Source of the DNA: Larkinella knui
Lineage (GTDB): Bacteria; Bacteroidota; Bacteroidia; Cytophagales; Spirosomataceae
Direction of reading: 5' to 3'
NCBI RefSeq assembly: GCF_003858645.1
Contig: NZ_RQJP01000003.1
Location: 186,001 to 250,000 of the forward strand
DNA: 64,000 nucleotides
Shown: piece after piece, positions 42,227-52,103 of the stretch
Position numbering within the stretch: position 1 is the stretch's first letter
Layout: every line of letters starts with the position of its first letter
Translations under genes and position numbers: made by a program
The notes under the pieces: generated by a model
Seen by the model: only the letters and a program-made list of their open reading frames with translations
Database searches by the model: none
Told to the model about the DNA's origin: nothing

Positions 42227-42527
42227 AAGTGGTAGTCAAACCAATTGAATGTGAGGATCTTCTGAAGAATCGTGCGGATGCGGGCGAACCAGCCAGCGCA
42301 CCCGGAAAAGTGCAAAGCCAAGTAGCCCGGCGCAGAAAAACCGGCTCCGGCCTTGATTCAGCGCGTAATCTGACGATAAAGACAATAGGGAAACGGGCCT
42401 CCAAAAAGGCAGGATGTCAGAGCGACATTCGAAAGGAGTCTTACAGCGTTGGTGCCATTCTCATGGGGGCAAATTTCTGTCAAAATTTCAACTTTCCCAA
42501 GAAATGGAACGATAAAGCGGTTTTCGG
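42227..42527. other. 301-bp intergenic region
   Basis: A plus-strand frame spans it, but composition and the lack of any recognisable motif argue against a gene. It should hold the promoter of the PhyH gene. I see no repeat or hairpin of note. Confidence 0.4.
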
Positions 42528-45485
42528 TTACCGGCCACACAGCTTGCGGTAATCACACCATTCGCAGATCTTTTTATCACTGGTTTTTTGAAAAGGCTGG
42601 GTAGGATCGAACAAATCGGCAATAATTTTCCGGAGATGCCCTTCCGTTTGGCTCACGAACTCTTCCGGCGTTCCCAAATACAGCTTGTTTTCCATAAAAC
42701 CGCCTTCCAGGTTTCGGAACGAATAAAAACCGGCGACAACTTTGGTCGTTGTGCCATCGATCCATTCATTGCCAAACTGCAATCCCTTGTTTTGCAGCAT
42801 CTTTTTATAGACCAGATACTGGTAAAGCCACAACTGGCGCGCCTTGTCTTTCTGCGCATCGCTCAACAGGAGTTCCATCGTTCTGACGTCCGCATCCCGG
42901 GCTTCGATCTTCCCGGTTTTGTAGTCGGCTACCCGAATCAACATCGAACCGTCCGGCTGGCGAATCCGCTCGACCCGGTCGATTTTCCCGGCAATCCGGA
43001 TGCGTAACGGCCCCATAGACGTTTCGACCTCCAGTTCGGTATCCCACTCCTCTTCCGTTTGCAAAACCTCCAGCGTAGTCCCGTATCGTTCGATCTGCAA
43101 GCTGTTGAAACGCACCATCAGGTCTTCGGCAACCCGGTACAACAAGCGGTTCATGCCCGACTCCGTGACCCGATTGACAAACGTTTCTTCGTATTTTATC
43201 TTCAGCTTTTCAATCACCAGCTCGGTCGTTACCACCTCCCCGATCATTCGGTGTTCCTGGTCGAGAGCCTCCAGGGTGTTGTGAATCCACTGGCCAAATT
43301 CGGCCGCATCCATGTCGTCGCTGACTTCGTCATCTTCCGGCATGTTGATCACCCGGCTGAAGTAATATTTGAGCGAGCAGCTCATGAAATTATTCAGCGA
43401 CGTCGGATATATCCCGCCGAACACCCGGTTTTTTGACGGATTGAATTTACCCATCAAATCGTTCCGCAGCTTGGCCAGAATAGCCTCGCTTTTCGGAATT
43501 TCGAGCGTATCGAACGGCAGGAGTGCGGTCTTTTTATCAGCCGCCTGTCCAAAGCGCACGGTAGGGTAACTAATGGTCACCCGGCCGCCGGAAGCCGGAA
43601 CCAGTTCGTGTTCAATCTGACGTATTAACCGGCTTTTTTCGCCCTTGCTCGTGCCGTAGGCGTCGGCCGACGTTACGTACAGCAGCGAAACCTGTTTCGC
43701 CCGTTGCAGCAGCCGGTAGAAGTGGTACGACATAACCGACTCCTGATCCTGATAAGTCGGTAGTCCCACTTCGACGCAGGCATCGAACGGAATGAGCGAA
43801 TTGAGTTTTCTCGATTGCGGCAGAATGCCTTCATTCACCGACAGAATAATCAGGTGATCGAAGTCCAGCGCCCGGGTTTCGAGCATTCCCATCACCTGCA
43901 GGGCGCTGCCCCCTTCGCTTTCGAAGGGGATGCTGGTCTGGCGAATCAGTTCATACAAGAATTGCTTTAAACTCTTGATGGTCACCAGTTCATTCCGTTG
44001 TTCGCGTTCGAGCGTCGTTTCCAGTTGCCGCAGCAGGTTCTGAAATAAATACAGGTATTCGGTTTCGATCGCGTCCTGCTGGCGGGTATATACTTCTTTC
44101 AGAACGTCGATCAAGGCATAAAACTGACGAATAACGACCAACGGTTTGTCATCGGGCCAACGGCGAAACAGCACCTGAAACAGCGGATCGTTTTCCCCCA
44201 TCGCTAGCAACTGTTTTTCGTCCAGATAAACGAGGTTGTCAGTTGTAATGGTCGCAATCGTTTTCTGAATAATCCGGGGTGAAGCGGCACTGGATGTCGA
44301 TAAACCCGTTTGCTCATACTGCCGGATAAAGGGATGATTCAGCACTTTGACGACGTGCCGGTGATTGAATTTCGGGATAAAAACCGTGCCGCTACCGTCT
44401 TTTTTCTGAAAAGCGGCCACCGTTCGCTGCATTTCGAACAAGGCATCGATGAGCGTAAACAGGTTCGAATTCTGCAACGAAAGCCCCATCGTCACGTTCA
44501 GTTCCGTCACCGAACCGCCGAGCGAATACAATACCGGCAGCAACAACGTTTCGTCGCCCAGAATCAACGCCGTCGTGTCCGTATCCGGCTCTGAACCAGC
44601 CCGTTGCTGGTAGATTTGACTGGCTACTTTGGCCTGCATACTGGCGTTGGGTACGCCAATGACCTGAATGTGTTTGGGTGAGTCGGTGAGCAATTTTTCT
44701 TCCCAGGTCCAGGGGCCGCTCCAGCCGGCGGCTTTGTAACTCCGCAGCATCTTTCCGGCTTCCTGCCGTTTCGATTGCATGTAATACGTGTCGGTGTCCC
44801 AGAGCATCTCCGCTTTCTGCGCCTTCACCAGCGTTTTGACGATCTGCTCTTCCGACCGGCTCAGGGCGTTAAACCCCACGAAATACAGTTTTTCGTAGGC
44901 CGGATTGTCACGCACCAACTCCTCGATCTGATCGGCCAGCAACCGATACGCCATGCCGCGATAGGCCCAGCCTTTGGCCAGCAGCCGCTCGTGCAGGGCT
45001 TCATAGGCGGTTTGCAGATTTTCGAATAATTTGAAATACCGCTGCGTGCCGACGGTTTCGAGTTTGGGCGTGCGACCGTCGGGCAGTTCGAGTCGCCACC
45101 GTTCGAGGGCTTTGGCCGCCGTCATGTAACTGAACAGCTCCGAAGGCGAAATCATGTACTGGTCGATGCGGTCGAAATCGGTAAGCAGAACACTCGCCCA
45201 GTTCAGAAAACGGCCAAATTCCAGCGATTCATCGATTTCCCTGAAGACTTCAAATAATTCAAACAGCAGACTTACCGGGTCGATCAGCAGCACGCCCGCA
45301 CTCTGCATGATAAAGTCATCGACGGCCAGGACGTGGGGCGACAAAAACGGCGTATCGGCGTGTTGGCTAAGGTGTTGCTGAAAGGTAGAAACCGCCCGGC
45401 GGGTGGGCACAATCACCCACACGTTGTCCATCCGCGTTTCGTGGCGTTGGAAGATGTGCGTGGCAACCTGACTTAAAAATGACAT
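42528..45485 (-). CDS. AddB/RecB-like PD-(D/E)xK nuclease
   Basis: A 985-residue cytoplasmic DNA repair protein. The N-terminal two thirds resemble a degenerate UvrD-like helicase as in AddB (start VWVIVPTRRAVSTFQQHL). The C-terminal third is a RecB-type nuclease: IAGKIDRVERI, VADYKTGK and RQLWLYQYLV are motifs II, III and QxxxY. Cysteines in MSCSLKYYF and the terminal KKICEWCDYRKLC would hold the 4Fe-4S cluster known from AddB. The AddA partner is not in the window. Role: processing double-strand breaks for recombination. Confidence 0.88.
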   Translation of the reverse strand: MSFLSQVATHIFQRHETRMDNVWVIVPTRRAVSTFQQHLSQHADTPFLSPHVLAVDDFIMQSAGVLLIDPVSLLFELFEVFREIDESLEFGRFLNWASVLLTDFDRIDQYMISPSELFSYMTAAKALERWRLELPDGRTPKLETVGTQRYFKLFENLQTAYEALHERLLAKGWAYRGMAYRLLADQIEELVRDNPAYEKLYFVGFNALSRSEEQIVKTLVKAQKAEMLWDTDTYYMQSKRQEAGKMLRSYKAAGWSGPWTWEEKLLTDSPKHIQVIGVPNASMQAKVASQIYQQRAGSEPDTDTTALILGDETLLLPVLYSLGGSVTELNVTMGLSLQNSNLFTLIDALFEMQRTVAAFQKKDGSGTVFIPKFNHRHVVKVLNHPFIRQYEQTGLSTSSAASPRIIQKTIATITTDNLVYLDEKQLLAMGENDPLFQVLFRRWPDDKPLVVIRQFYALIDVLKEVYTRQQDAIETEYLYLFQNLLRQLETTLEREQRNELVTIKSLKQFLYELIRQTSIPFESEGGSALQVMGMLETRALDFDHLIILSVNEGILPQSRKLNSLIPFDACVEVGLPTYQDQESVMSYHFYRLLQRAKQVSLLYVTSADAYGTSKGEKSRLIRQIEHELVPASGGRVTISYPTVRFGQAADKKTALLPFDTLEIPKSEAILAKLRNDLMGKFNPSKNRVFGGIYPTSLNNFMSCSLKYYFSRVINMPEDDEVSDDMDAAEFGQWIHNTLEALDQEHRMIGEVVTTELVIEKLKIKYEETFVNRVTESGMNRLLYRVAEDLMVRFNSLQIERYGTTLEVLQTEEEWDTELEVETSMGPLRIRIAGKIDRVERIRQPDGSMLIRVADYKTGKIEARDADVRTMELLLSDAQKDKARQLWLYQYLVYKKMLQNKGLQFGNEWIDGTTTKVVAGFYSFRNLEGGFMENKLYLGTPEEFVSQTEGHLRKIIADLFDPTQPFQKTSDKKICEWCDYRKLCGR

Positions 45486-45661
45486 TGACTGGTGCTGGAT
45501 ACAGGCTGTAATTCAGTATCCAGTTTGTTCGATTGAATATCCTTCCATCCCTTAAAGGCGACCTCGACACGGCATCATCCCGATTCAAAAGTCTCTTTCA
45601 GGGGGTTTAGGGATAAATGTATAGCCAAAAATACGTCAAAAATGACGGCTTTCCAACCCGA

Positions 45662-46252
45662 TCAGTGAAACCGGTCGCCCCGAATTTCCAGCGTTTTCAT
45701 AATCTGCGCTTCGGCTTCCAGCAGTTCCTTCCAGCGTTGCCGCACCTGCGCTTTTGGCCGGTATTCTTCCGCCAGTTCGATAAAATTGCGGTAATGCCCG
45801 GCTTCCGAAATCATCAGTTCGCGGTAGAATTTCCGTAGATTTTCATCCGTCAGATTTTCCGAAAGCAGTTTAAATCGCTCGGCACTCCGGGCTTCGATGA
45901 GGGCATTCAGCAGCAGTTTTTCCATCAACTGCTCGTTGCGGTCACTGGGTTTTCGCAGAATCTGTTGCAATTGAAAAACGTATTCGTCCCGGCGCGGACG
46001 TCCCAGCGGAATATTCCGTTTATGCAGTTCTTTCAAAACCCGCTGAAAATGGCCCCATTCTTCGGCCACAACCGGTGTCAGCACGTCGACCAGCTTCTGA
46101 TGTTCGGGATACTGAACAATGAGCGAAATGCACGACGATGCGGCTTTTTGTTCGCAAAATGCGTGGTCGATCAGGATTGCGCCGAGGTTCATTCCGGCAA
46201 TGTCCACCCAGCGCGGATCAGAAGGCAGTTCTAAACCCAGGGTTGTGATCAT
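45662..46252 (-). CDS. miaE: tRNA-(ms2io6A)-hydroxylase MiaE-like
   Basis: A 196-residue diiron ferritin-like protein that hydroxylates the isopentenyl group of ms2i6A37 in tRNA. Carboxylate/histidine ligands are seen in AFCEQKAASS, EEWGHFQRV, IEARSAERF and SEAGHYRNF. The start ATG at 46252 overlaps the stop of the upstream DUF1835 gene (ATGA arrangement), so the two are translationally coupled. The longer frame from 46414 would overlap that gene fully and lacks family similarity. Confidence 0.93.
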   Translation of the reverse strand: MITTLGLELPSDPRWVDIAGMNLGAILIDHAFCEQKAASSCISLIVQYPEHQKLVDVLTPVVAEEWGHFQRVLKELHKRNIPLGRPRRDEYVFQLQQILRKPSDRNEQLMEKLLLNALIEARSAERFKLLSENLTDENLRKFYRELMISEAGHYRNFIELAEEYRPKAQVRQRWKELLEAEAQIMKTLEIRGDRFH

Positions 46253-47196
46253 CGCTCCGTCAATTTCTCTTCTTCCCGGTCCCATCGATACGGCGAATCG
46301 GCGGTTTGGTAAAAACCGCCCAGCCAGCGTTCCACCGGGTTGAGCACCCGTCGGCCGGCAATCACGTCGGCACCGGCTTCGGTCAGACTCAGGCCGTCGT
46401 CGGTATACGCCCAAAGTTTGCCATTCAATTGGCGAATCGTTCCCGCCACGCTCAGATCCGTGATTCCATAAACGCGGTCCTGCTGCAAAAACCGCCCGAT
46501 CAGACGGTCTTCGGGCAGGGGCCCTTCCATCAAAAACGCGGTGAGCAAGTGCTCGATCAGATTCAGGTTATTGTCGGTGAATGGAAACCGCTGCAAATGA
46601 AGAATCAAGGCGGTTCTCAGAAACCGCAAACGGCCGAAATCCGCATCCAGCAGGTTTTGAACCGCCAGCGGCTGTGGTCCGGCATACGCATTCCAGACCT
46701 GCACCGCCCGATCGAGTTCCTGACGTGTCAGCTCTTCGGCCTGTAAAAACAGGGTCGCCAGTTGGGCGCTGTTCAGTTGGCCGATGCCCTTAAAAAACGG
46801 CACTCCCGGAAAAGAATCGACCGAAACCAGTTTGATTTTAGTCGTTGCCAGCGGGTGTTGGGCCAGTTGCGCCAGCAGAAAAACGAGGTTGATCTGGCAG
46901 AATAAATCGTGTTCGAACCAGAGGTAGATTTCGTCATAATCCGCCGGATTGGCCAGTTTTTCAAATTCCCGGACCACCAGTTGATCATAATCGGCCGGCT
47001 GGTCAGCCGTTGCGTTGTGCCAGGCCCGGCGAATGTCCCAAAGTTCGGTTACGGAGCGCACATCCGCCTTGACGGGTCCTTCCGACAGGGCTTCCCGCCA
47101 GATAACCACGCTGGCCGGATCGGGTTGGCCCACGAGGTTCGATTCGGCAAATGCCCCGGCGGTGGCGTCGCCGTTGAGAATATGTACGGTTTTCAC
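46249..47196 (-). CDS. DUF1835 domain protein
   Basis: A 315-residue protein beginning VKTVHILNGDATAGAFAES, with YLWFEHDLFCQINLVFLLAQL and a C-terminal winged-helix-like part (LTEAGADVIAGRRVL). This matches the DUF1835 family, of unknown function. The GTG at 47196 is chosen because it follows the porin stop by 8 bp and begins the conserved strand. It overlaps miaE by an ATGA junction. The trio porin, DUF1835, miaE appears to be one transcript. Confidence 0.8.
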   Translation of the reverse strand: MKTVHILNGDATAGAFAESNLVGQPDPASVVIWREALSEGPVKADVRSVTELWDIRRAWHNATADQPADYDQLVVREFEKLANPADYDEIYLWFEHDLFCQINLVFLLAQLAQHPLATTKIKLVSVDSFPGVPFFKGIGQLNSAQLATLFLQAEELTRQELDRAVQVWNAYAGPQPLAVQNLLDADFGRLRFLRTALILHLQRFPFTDNNLNLIEHLLTAFLMEGPLPEDRLIGRFLQQDRVYGITDLSVAGTIRQLNGKLWAYTDDGLSLTEAGADVIAGRRVLNPVERWLGGFYQTADSPYRWDREEEKLTER

Positions 47197-47204
47197 AGTC
47201 AGAT

Positions 47205-49211
47205 TTAGTCGAATAACAACCAATGAACTCCAAACGAAATCGCCCGGTTGGCGGTTCGAAAATAAGGTGCACTGTAATAAAACTGATTGAACAGACCCTG
47301 GTTGGCGTTCGCCATTTTCACAAAAAGCCGCACCCGGTTGATCCGGAAATTGGCAAACGGTTCGGCCATGATGTAATCGCCCAGCCGGGTTTCATTTTGC
47401 AAATGATATTGCTGCGTGAGTGGCATGTACTGATCGGCGTAATAGGCGGATTTGTAATGAAACTGAAACCCTGCCAGCACGTACAACTTCTTGAATAACA
47501 GAAAATTATATTCCAGGCGCAGATTACCCAGTAAAGTAGGAATCCGCAGTACATCGCCGTTCGAAACCAGGGTATAATACGCCTGCCCCAGGGCCGTAAA
47601 CTTCCCCGCGCTGAACCGAAATTCCAGACTCGTCCGCAGAATGCTGAACGCACTCGAAAGCTGTTGCGGAACCCCGGCCGTATCGAAATAAATATAATTT
47701 GTCAGCAGGTAATAATCCAGGCCGGGACTCAACGCCAGTTTTCCAAGCTTGACATTCAACTGACCATACGCGTGCTGCGTGCCGCGCAAATCAAACCGCG
47801 ACGACAACCGGTCCTGGTGATCCCATTGGTACATATTACTGATATACCGGGTTTGAATCAGGGTTGGCGAGGCAAATACGCTCTCGTAACCGGCCGTTAG
47901 CAGCCGGCTTTCCAGGCGGCCCTGAAGCCGGAAATCCCGCCCGACCAAATACTCCACTTCGGCGGTTGCCCGCGTCAGGCTATCCGGGAAATAATACCCC
48001 AGCCAACCGCCCACAAACGTTTCGAGCCGGCTGCTTTTAAAGCTCGAATCCGGCAAAAACCGCCCTACATTGAATTTATTGGTATAGCCATAATACCGGT
48101 TTCGGAGCCAGGCGCGGTAATTGAAAGCCGACCCCCGGGTCGAAAACTGACCTTTTATCCCAATCTGATTCTCCAAAAGTCGAAAAAGCGTGGTTTGACG
48201 GGTTTCCAGCGTGTCGAAATAAACACGGGGATAGAAGGTCTTCCGATCCAGATCCGACCGAAAACCGGACGCCAATTCGGTGTCTGTAAACCGGTAACTC
48301 TGGGCCCGAAAGTCGATGGTATTGTAAATCTGAAACGCCGTATCGAGCACATACTGCTGATAAAGATGCAGATCGTTGCGGACTTCGTGGGATTTGGCGC
48401 CCGTCAAAACGGGTTTCCGTTCCAGATTGGTATTGGCCACCGTGCTGGTGTCAGATGGTTCGATGAGCTCGCCCTTGTCGACCGACCGGTGGTTGATGTT
48501 GTTGTAATGGGCCAGTAGCGTGTATTTATCGTTTCGGGAACGGTAATTGGTATGAACGACAAAATTCCAGTTTTCAGTCAGCCGCTGCGTGCCGGTATTG
48601 GTGGCCACCCGGGCGGGAAACAGATCATCCGACGTCATCCGTTGTAAATTAAATCCAAGGTTCCAGCGGGCGTGGACGTTTTGCGTAAAGTCGAAATTGA
48701 TGATGTTTTGCCCGAGTCCGCCCAGCACCAGATCCATGTTGGTATACGGTGACCGGGTGTCGAAATACCGGACGGTTTGCGTCTGATAGCCGTATAAGCC
48801 GTAGGCGGAAAGACCCGTTTGCGAACCAATGCCGGGCGTCTGGTAATAGACCGGTCGCAAAGCCGTGCCCAGATACCCCAAATCGACGTAAAGATTATTG
48901 TTCCGGTTGACGTAGTTGGCCTGATGAATTCCTTCCAGCGTTGTATCGATCGCAAAAAGCGTTTTCCGGTTGTTGAATACATCACTTTCCAGAAAATAGC
49001 GTGTCGTTTTAGGACCGTAAATCATTTTCGTTGAGTCATCGAGAATGGCCCCACCGGCGTTGGCACCCTTTCCGCCCGTCGTCGTGGGTTGCCCGCCCGT
49101 CCGGTTGCCACCCTGGGGAAACTGCGGTATTCGGGTGGGCAGCTGCGCCGAAGCCGGACTGATAAACCAAAATAACAGGATACTTAAACTAAGTATATGA
49201 AGTCGGGTCAT
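47205..49211 (-). CDS. putative outer-membrane porin (Porin_10-like)
   Basis: A 668-residue outer-membrane beta barrel with a signal peptide (LSLSILLFWFISPASAQ). A Gly/Thr-rich linker follows, then alternating Tyr/Arg/Phe-rich strands to a terminal aromatic strand AISFGVHWLLFD, the C-terminal pattern of outer-membrane barrels. Phrases such as KTTRYFLESDVFNNRKTLF and YLGTALRPVYYQTPGIGSQ are typical of the Bacteroidota putative-porin family. Cargo unknown. It is first in a same-strand group with the DUF1835 and miaE genes. Confidence 0.85.
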   Translation of the reverse strand: MTRLHILSLSILLFWFISPASAQLPTRIPQFPQGGNRTGGQPTTTGGKGANAGGAILDDSTKMIYGPKTTRYFLESDVFNNRKTLFAIDTTLEGIHQANYVNRNNNLYVDLGYLGTALRPVYYQTPGIGSQTGLSAYGLYGYQTQTVRYFDTRSPYTNMDLVLGGLGQNIINFDFTQNVHARWNLGFNLQRMTSDDLFPARVATNTGTQRLTENWNFVVHTNYRSRNDKYTLLAHYNNINHRSVDKGELIEPSDTSTVANTNLERKPVLTGAKSHEVRNDLHLYQQYVLDTAFQIYNTIDFRAQSYRFTDTELASGFRSDLDRKTFYPRVYFDTLETRQTTLFRLLENQIGIKGQFSTRGSAFNYRAWLRNRYYGYTNKFNVGRFLPDSSFKSSRLETFVGGWLGYYFPDSLTRATAEVEYLVGRDFRLQGRLESRLLTAGYESVFASPTLIQTRYISNMYQWDHQDRLSSRFDLRGTQHAYGQLNVKLGKLALSPGLDYYLLTNYIYFDTAGVPQQLSSAFSILRTSLEFRFSAGKFTALGQAYYTLVSNGDVLRIPTLLGNLRLEYNFLLFKKLYVLAGFQFHYKSAYYADQYMPLTQQYHLQNETRLGDYIMAEPFANFRINRVRLFVKMANANQGLFNQFYYSAPYFRTANRAISFGVHWLLFD

Positions 49212-49301
49212 AGTGTCAGAACTGGGATTCCGCCAATTTATTGATTCGCGGTGATTACTTTTTGCGGTTATTAGGTTTTTTTAACAAGCGTAGTCGTCGG
49301 G

Positions 49302-50366
49302 TCAATCGCGTTCGTGCTTACGCGCCAGAACCATTTTCCGAAACTCCTCTTCGCCGTCCAGAAAGTTCACCTCAATCGGCAAGTACTGAAAAGTTGACCT
49401 ATCGGCACCGGTTTCAGCCAGCAAGGGGGCCAGTTTTACAAAATCCTTTTCAGTGGTCAAAACCGTGCTCCCCGGCGGCAAGGCCCGGCGAATCCGTTCC
49501 AGATCACCGGCGGTGTAGGGGTGGTGATCGGCAAACCGCAGATGACGCACGAGCGAAAAATGCTTTCTGACGTAGTTCTCCAACGGTTCGGGTCGGGCAA
49601 TTCCGGAAACCAATACCACCGGTTTTTGTATTTCGTTCCGGTCGTCCGGCTTCGACGTGGTGAAATCCACCGGGAGGCCGTACCGAATAGCGGTAAAAAA
49701 AACCGGTACATCTGCCCGCCCATAGGCCCGGATGTGTTCCCGGATCGTTTTTTGTTCCGCCAAATCCAGCTCATCGGGGCATTTGGTGACGAGCACCACA
49801 TCCGCCCGTTGGGCCCCGCGCCGTCGTTCGCGCAACCGCCCGCCCGGAAAGGGCCGATCCCGATAAAACGGGCGGTTATAATCCATCAACAGCAAATTCA
49901 GGTGCGGCTGAACGGCCCGGTGCTGAAAAGCATCATCCAATATAACCAGCTGGAGATCAGGCTCCGCCAGCAATAACCTCGGAATGGCTTCGGCCCGTTT
50001 TTCTCCAACACTGACAATCACCTCGGGTTGATTCGGCAGGCGGATTTTCCCGTGTTTCCGATACAGCAGCAGGGGTTCATCCCCGACCGAATCGGCGGTA
50101 TCTCCATCAGTGACAATCCGAAAGCCGCGCGTCTTCCGGCCATACCCCCGACTCAACGTAGCGATTGGACCGGCCTTTTTAAACACACTCACCAGGTAAT
50201 CGACGTGTGGCGTTTTGCCGGTTCCACCAACGGTCAGGTTGCCTACACCAATGGTATAGATAGGCGGTCTTAATATGGTGGTAATATTCCTGTCATACAG
50301 AAAGTTACGTAGATCAGTAATACCGCCGTATAACCAGCTCAGTGGGTTCAGCAAATGCGTAAGCAC
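49302..50366 (-). CDS. lpxK: tetraacyldisaccharide 4'-kinase
   Basis: An inner-membrane-associated kinase of lipid A synthesis, adding the 4'-phosphate to the tetraacyl disaccharide. The Walker A motif GGTGKT is at 47-52 after YTIGVGNLTV, the LpxK hallmark. Further motifs are LSRGYGRKT, VGDEPLLLYRK, ILDDAFQHR and GSTVLTTEKDFVKL. At 354 residues it has normal family length. No other lpx genes are adjacent. Confidence 0.95.
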   Translation of the reverse strand: MLTHLLNPLSWLYGGITDLRNFLYDRNITTILRPPIYTIGVGNLTVGGTGKTPHVDYLVSVFKKAGPIATLSRGYGRKTRGFRIVTDGDTADSVGDEPLLLYRKHGKIRLPNQPEVIVSVGEKRAEAIPRLLLAEPDLQLVILDDAFQHRAVQPHLNLLLMDYNRPFYRDRPFPGGRLRERRRGAQRADVVLVTKCPDELDLAEQKTIREHIRAYGRADVPVFFTAIRYGLPVDFTTSKPDDRNEIQKPVVLVSGIARPEPLENYVRKHFSLVRHLRFADHHPYTAGDLERIRRALPPGSTVLTTEKDFVKLAPLLAETGADRSTFQYLPIEVNFLDGEEEFRKMVLARKHERD

Positions 50367-50457
50367 TAAATTTTAAGTAATAATTTATTAACAAGCATAT
50401 CCAGTAACACCCAAAATTACTACTTTTAATGGTGAATGCCCTCTCTACGCCCTTACT

Positions 50458-51567
50458 ATGAGTCTCAAGGCCGATTTTTTGAAATACACACTGCATTTTA
50501 CGTTCGAGGCCGGAACGTCACGAGGCATTTTAACCCAGAAAGACAGTTATTTTATTCGCATCAGCGACGACGAAGACCCGTCGGTGGTTGGGTGGGGCGA
50601 GTGCGCCCCGCTACGGGGGTTGAGCATCGATGACCGACCCGATTTTGCCGAACAACTGCGCCATACCTGCGAGTTGTTCAACCAGTTGGACCTTCAGCTT
50701 TTTCACTGGAACATCCCGATTGTTCTCCAGCTTATCAGTGATCGGTTGCCATCGATTCAGTTTGGATTTGAGACGGCGATGCACGATTACATCAACGGCG
50801 GACAACGAACGATTTTTGACACTGATTTTGTCACCGGTGCCAAAGAAATTCCAATCAATGGGCTGGTGTGGATGGGAAAGCCGGATTTTATGCGCCGACA
50901 GATCGAGGAAAAACTCGAAGCCGGTTATACCACCATTAAATTAAAAATTGGTGCGATTGATTTTCAGCAGGAATGCGCCCTGCTCGAATCCATCCGTTCC
51001 CGTTTCAGCGCTGATCAGATTACGGTACGCGTCGATGCCAACGGCGCCTTCAGTCCAACGGAGGCTCTGGAAAAACTCCATCAGCTGGCCGTTTACGACC
51101 TGCATTCCATCGAGCAACCCATCCGTCAGGGGCAACCCGAGCTGATGGCGGAACTCTGCCGCCAGTCACCCCTACCGATTGCGCTCGACGAAGAACTGAT
51201 CGGTCACATGGAATATGTCGATAAAATGCGGTTATTGAAAAAGCTCCAGCCGCAGTACATCATCCTGAAACCCACGCTGTTAGGCGGATTCATTCATTGC
51301 ACCCAGTGGATCGAAATTGCCAACCGGCTCGGCATTGGGTGGTGGATTACTTCCGCACTCGAATCGAACATTGGCCTGAACGCCATTGCACAATATACCG
51401 CCCAATTTAAAAACCCGCTTCCGCAGGGCCTGGGAACCGGACAACTCTACCGCAACAACATCGAAAGCCCGCTGACGATTGAACACGGTTTTTTAAAGAC
51501 CGATCTTTCCAAGGCCTGGAATCTGGAGGTGCTGGCCAGCGGCCGGGGTGTTCGGATCGAAGGGTAA
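50458..51567 (+). CDS. menC: o-succinylbenzoate synthase
   Basis: An enolase-superfamily enzyme of menaquinone synthesis. The catalytic set is visible: Lys161 and Lys163 (IKLKIG), metal ligands Asp193 (RVDANGAF), Glu219 (SIEQP) and Asp244 (ALDEEL), and Lys271 (LKPTLLGG). The C-terminal TSALESNIGLNAIAQ is typical of OSBS rather than dipeptide epimerases. At 369 residues it is normal. A TACTTTTA -7-like box is at 50421-50428. Its stop codon is one base from the stop of the convergent DoxX-like gene. Confidence 0.9.
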   Translation: MSLKADFLKYTLHFTFEAGTSRGILTQKDSYFIRISDDEDPSVVGWGECAPLRGLSIDDRPDFAEQLRHTCELFNQLDLQLFHWNIPIVLQLISDRLPSIQFGFETAMHDYINGGQRTIFDTDFVTGAKEIPINGLVWMGKPDFMRRQIEEKLEAGYTTIKLKIGAIDFQQECALLESIRSRFSADQITVRVDANGAFSPTEALEKLHQLAVYDLHSIEQPIRQGQPELMAELCRQSPLPIALDEELIGHMEYVDKMRLLKKLQPQYIILKPTLLGGFIHCTQWIEIANRLGIGWWITSALESNIGLNAIAQYTAQFKNPLPQGLGTGQLYRNNIESPLTIEHGFLKTDLSKAWNLEVLASGRGVRIEG

Positions 51568-51568
51568 T

Positions 51569-52033
51569 TCAGGCTGCTTTTTCCTGACGCAACGCACTCC
51601 ACCAAATCCAGGCGATGTACAACGGCTGAAACAACAAGCGTGACCAGACATACCAGGGGGAAGCCGGTAAACCACCGGGCGGAGGTAACTGGTTGAGGGC
51701 CACATGGATGTTTGCAGGAAACATCAGAACCAGCAGCCCAATCAGTCCCCAGGCCGCCAGTCTCCGAAAACGGGGCAGCAACAGCCCCACTCCTCCGGCT
51801 ATTTCGGCCATTCCGCTGATGATCACCAGGTGATGCGCGTAGGGTAGCCAACCCGCCACCATGTATTCCATTTTTTCGGGGGTCACCAGGTGCGAAATTC
51901 CAATCAGTGTAAAAGCCAGCGCTGCGGCTATGCGGCCTTTTCTGGCCGGCGAAGCCAGTTCCTGCCGGAAGGCGAAGCGGGAAATGAGCCAGAGAGCCGC
52001 CCAGAGCGATAGAAGTAACAGAAAGAAAGCCAT
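51569..52033 (-). CDS. DoxX-like membrane protein
   Basis: A 154-residue protein with about four membrane helices: MAFFLLLLSLWAALWLISRF, IAAALAFTLIGISHL, LVIISGMAEIAGGVGLLLP and LAAWGLIGLLVLMFPANIHVAL. GMAEIAGGVGLLLPRFRRLAAWGL is the DoxX core, recorded here only by its key Glu and Gly residues. DoxX-like proteins are linked with thiosulfate-quinone oxidation or redox stress, but most are uncharacterised. It converges with menC with a one-base gap. Confidence 0.85.
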   Translation of the reverse strand: MAFFLLLLSLWAALWLISRFAFRQELASPARKGRIAAALAFTLIGISHLVTPEKMEYMVAGWLPYAHHLVIISGMAEIAGGVGLLLPRFRRLAAWGLIGLLVLMFPANIHVALNQLPPPGGLPASPWYVWSRLLFQPLYIAWIWWSALRQEKAA

Positions 52034-52103
52034 AGTTTGGTCGAATGGTCTATGGCAAAAGTAGAACGGTAATTTCGGCGTAAAAATGACATAGGTTAGG
52101 AAA

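Noticed and set aside
42229-42552. Plus-strand ORF filling the gap before the AddB-like gene
   Set aside because: No protein-like hydrophobic pattern, and it overlaps the 3' end of the nuclease gene; treated as intergenic.
46252-46414. N-terminal extension of MiaE
   Set aside because: It would overlap the DUF1835 gene in another frame; the family begins at MITTLGLELP, and the ATGA overlap is a normal coupling signal.
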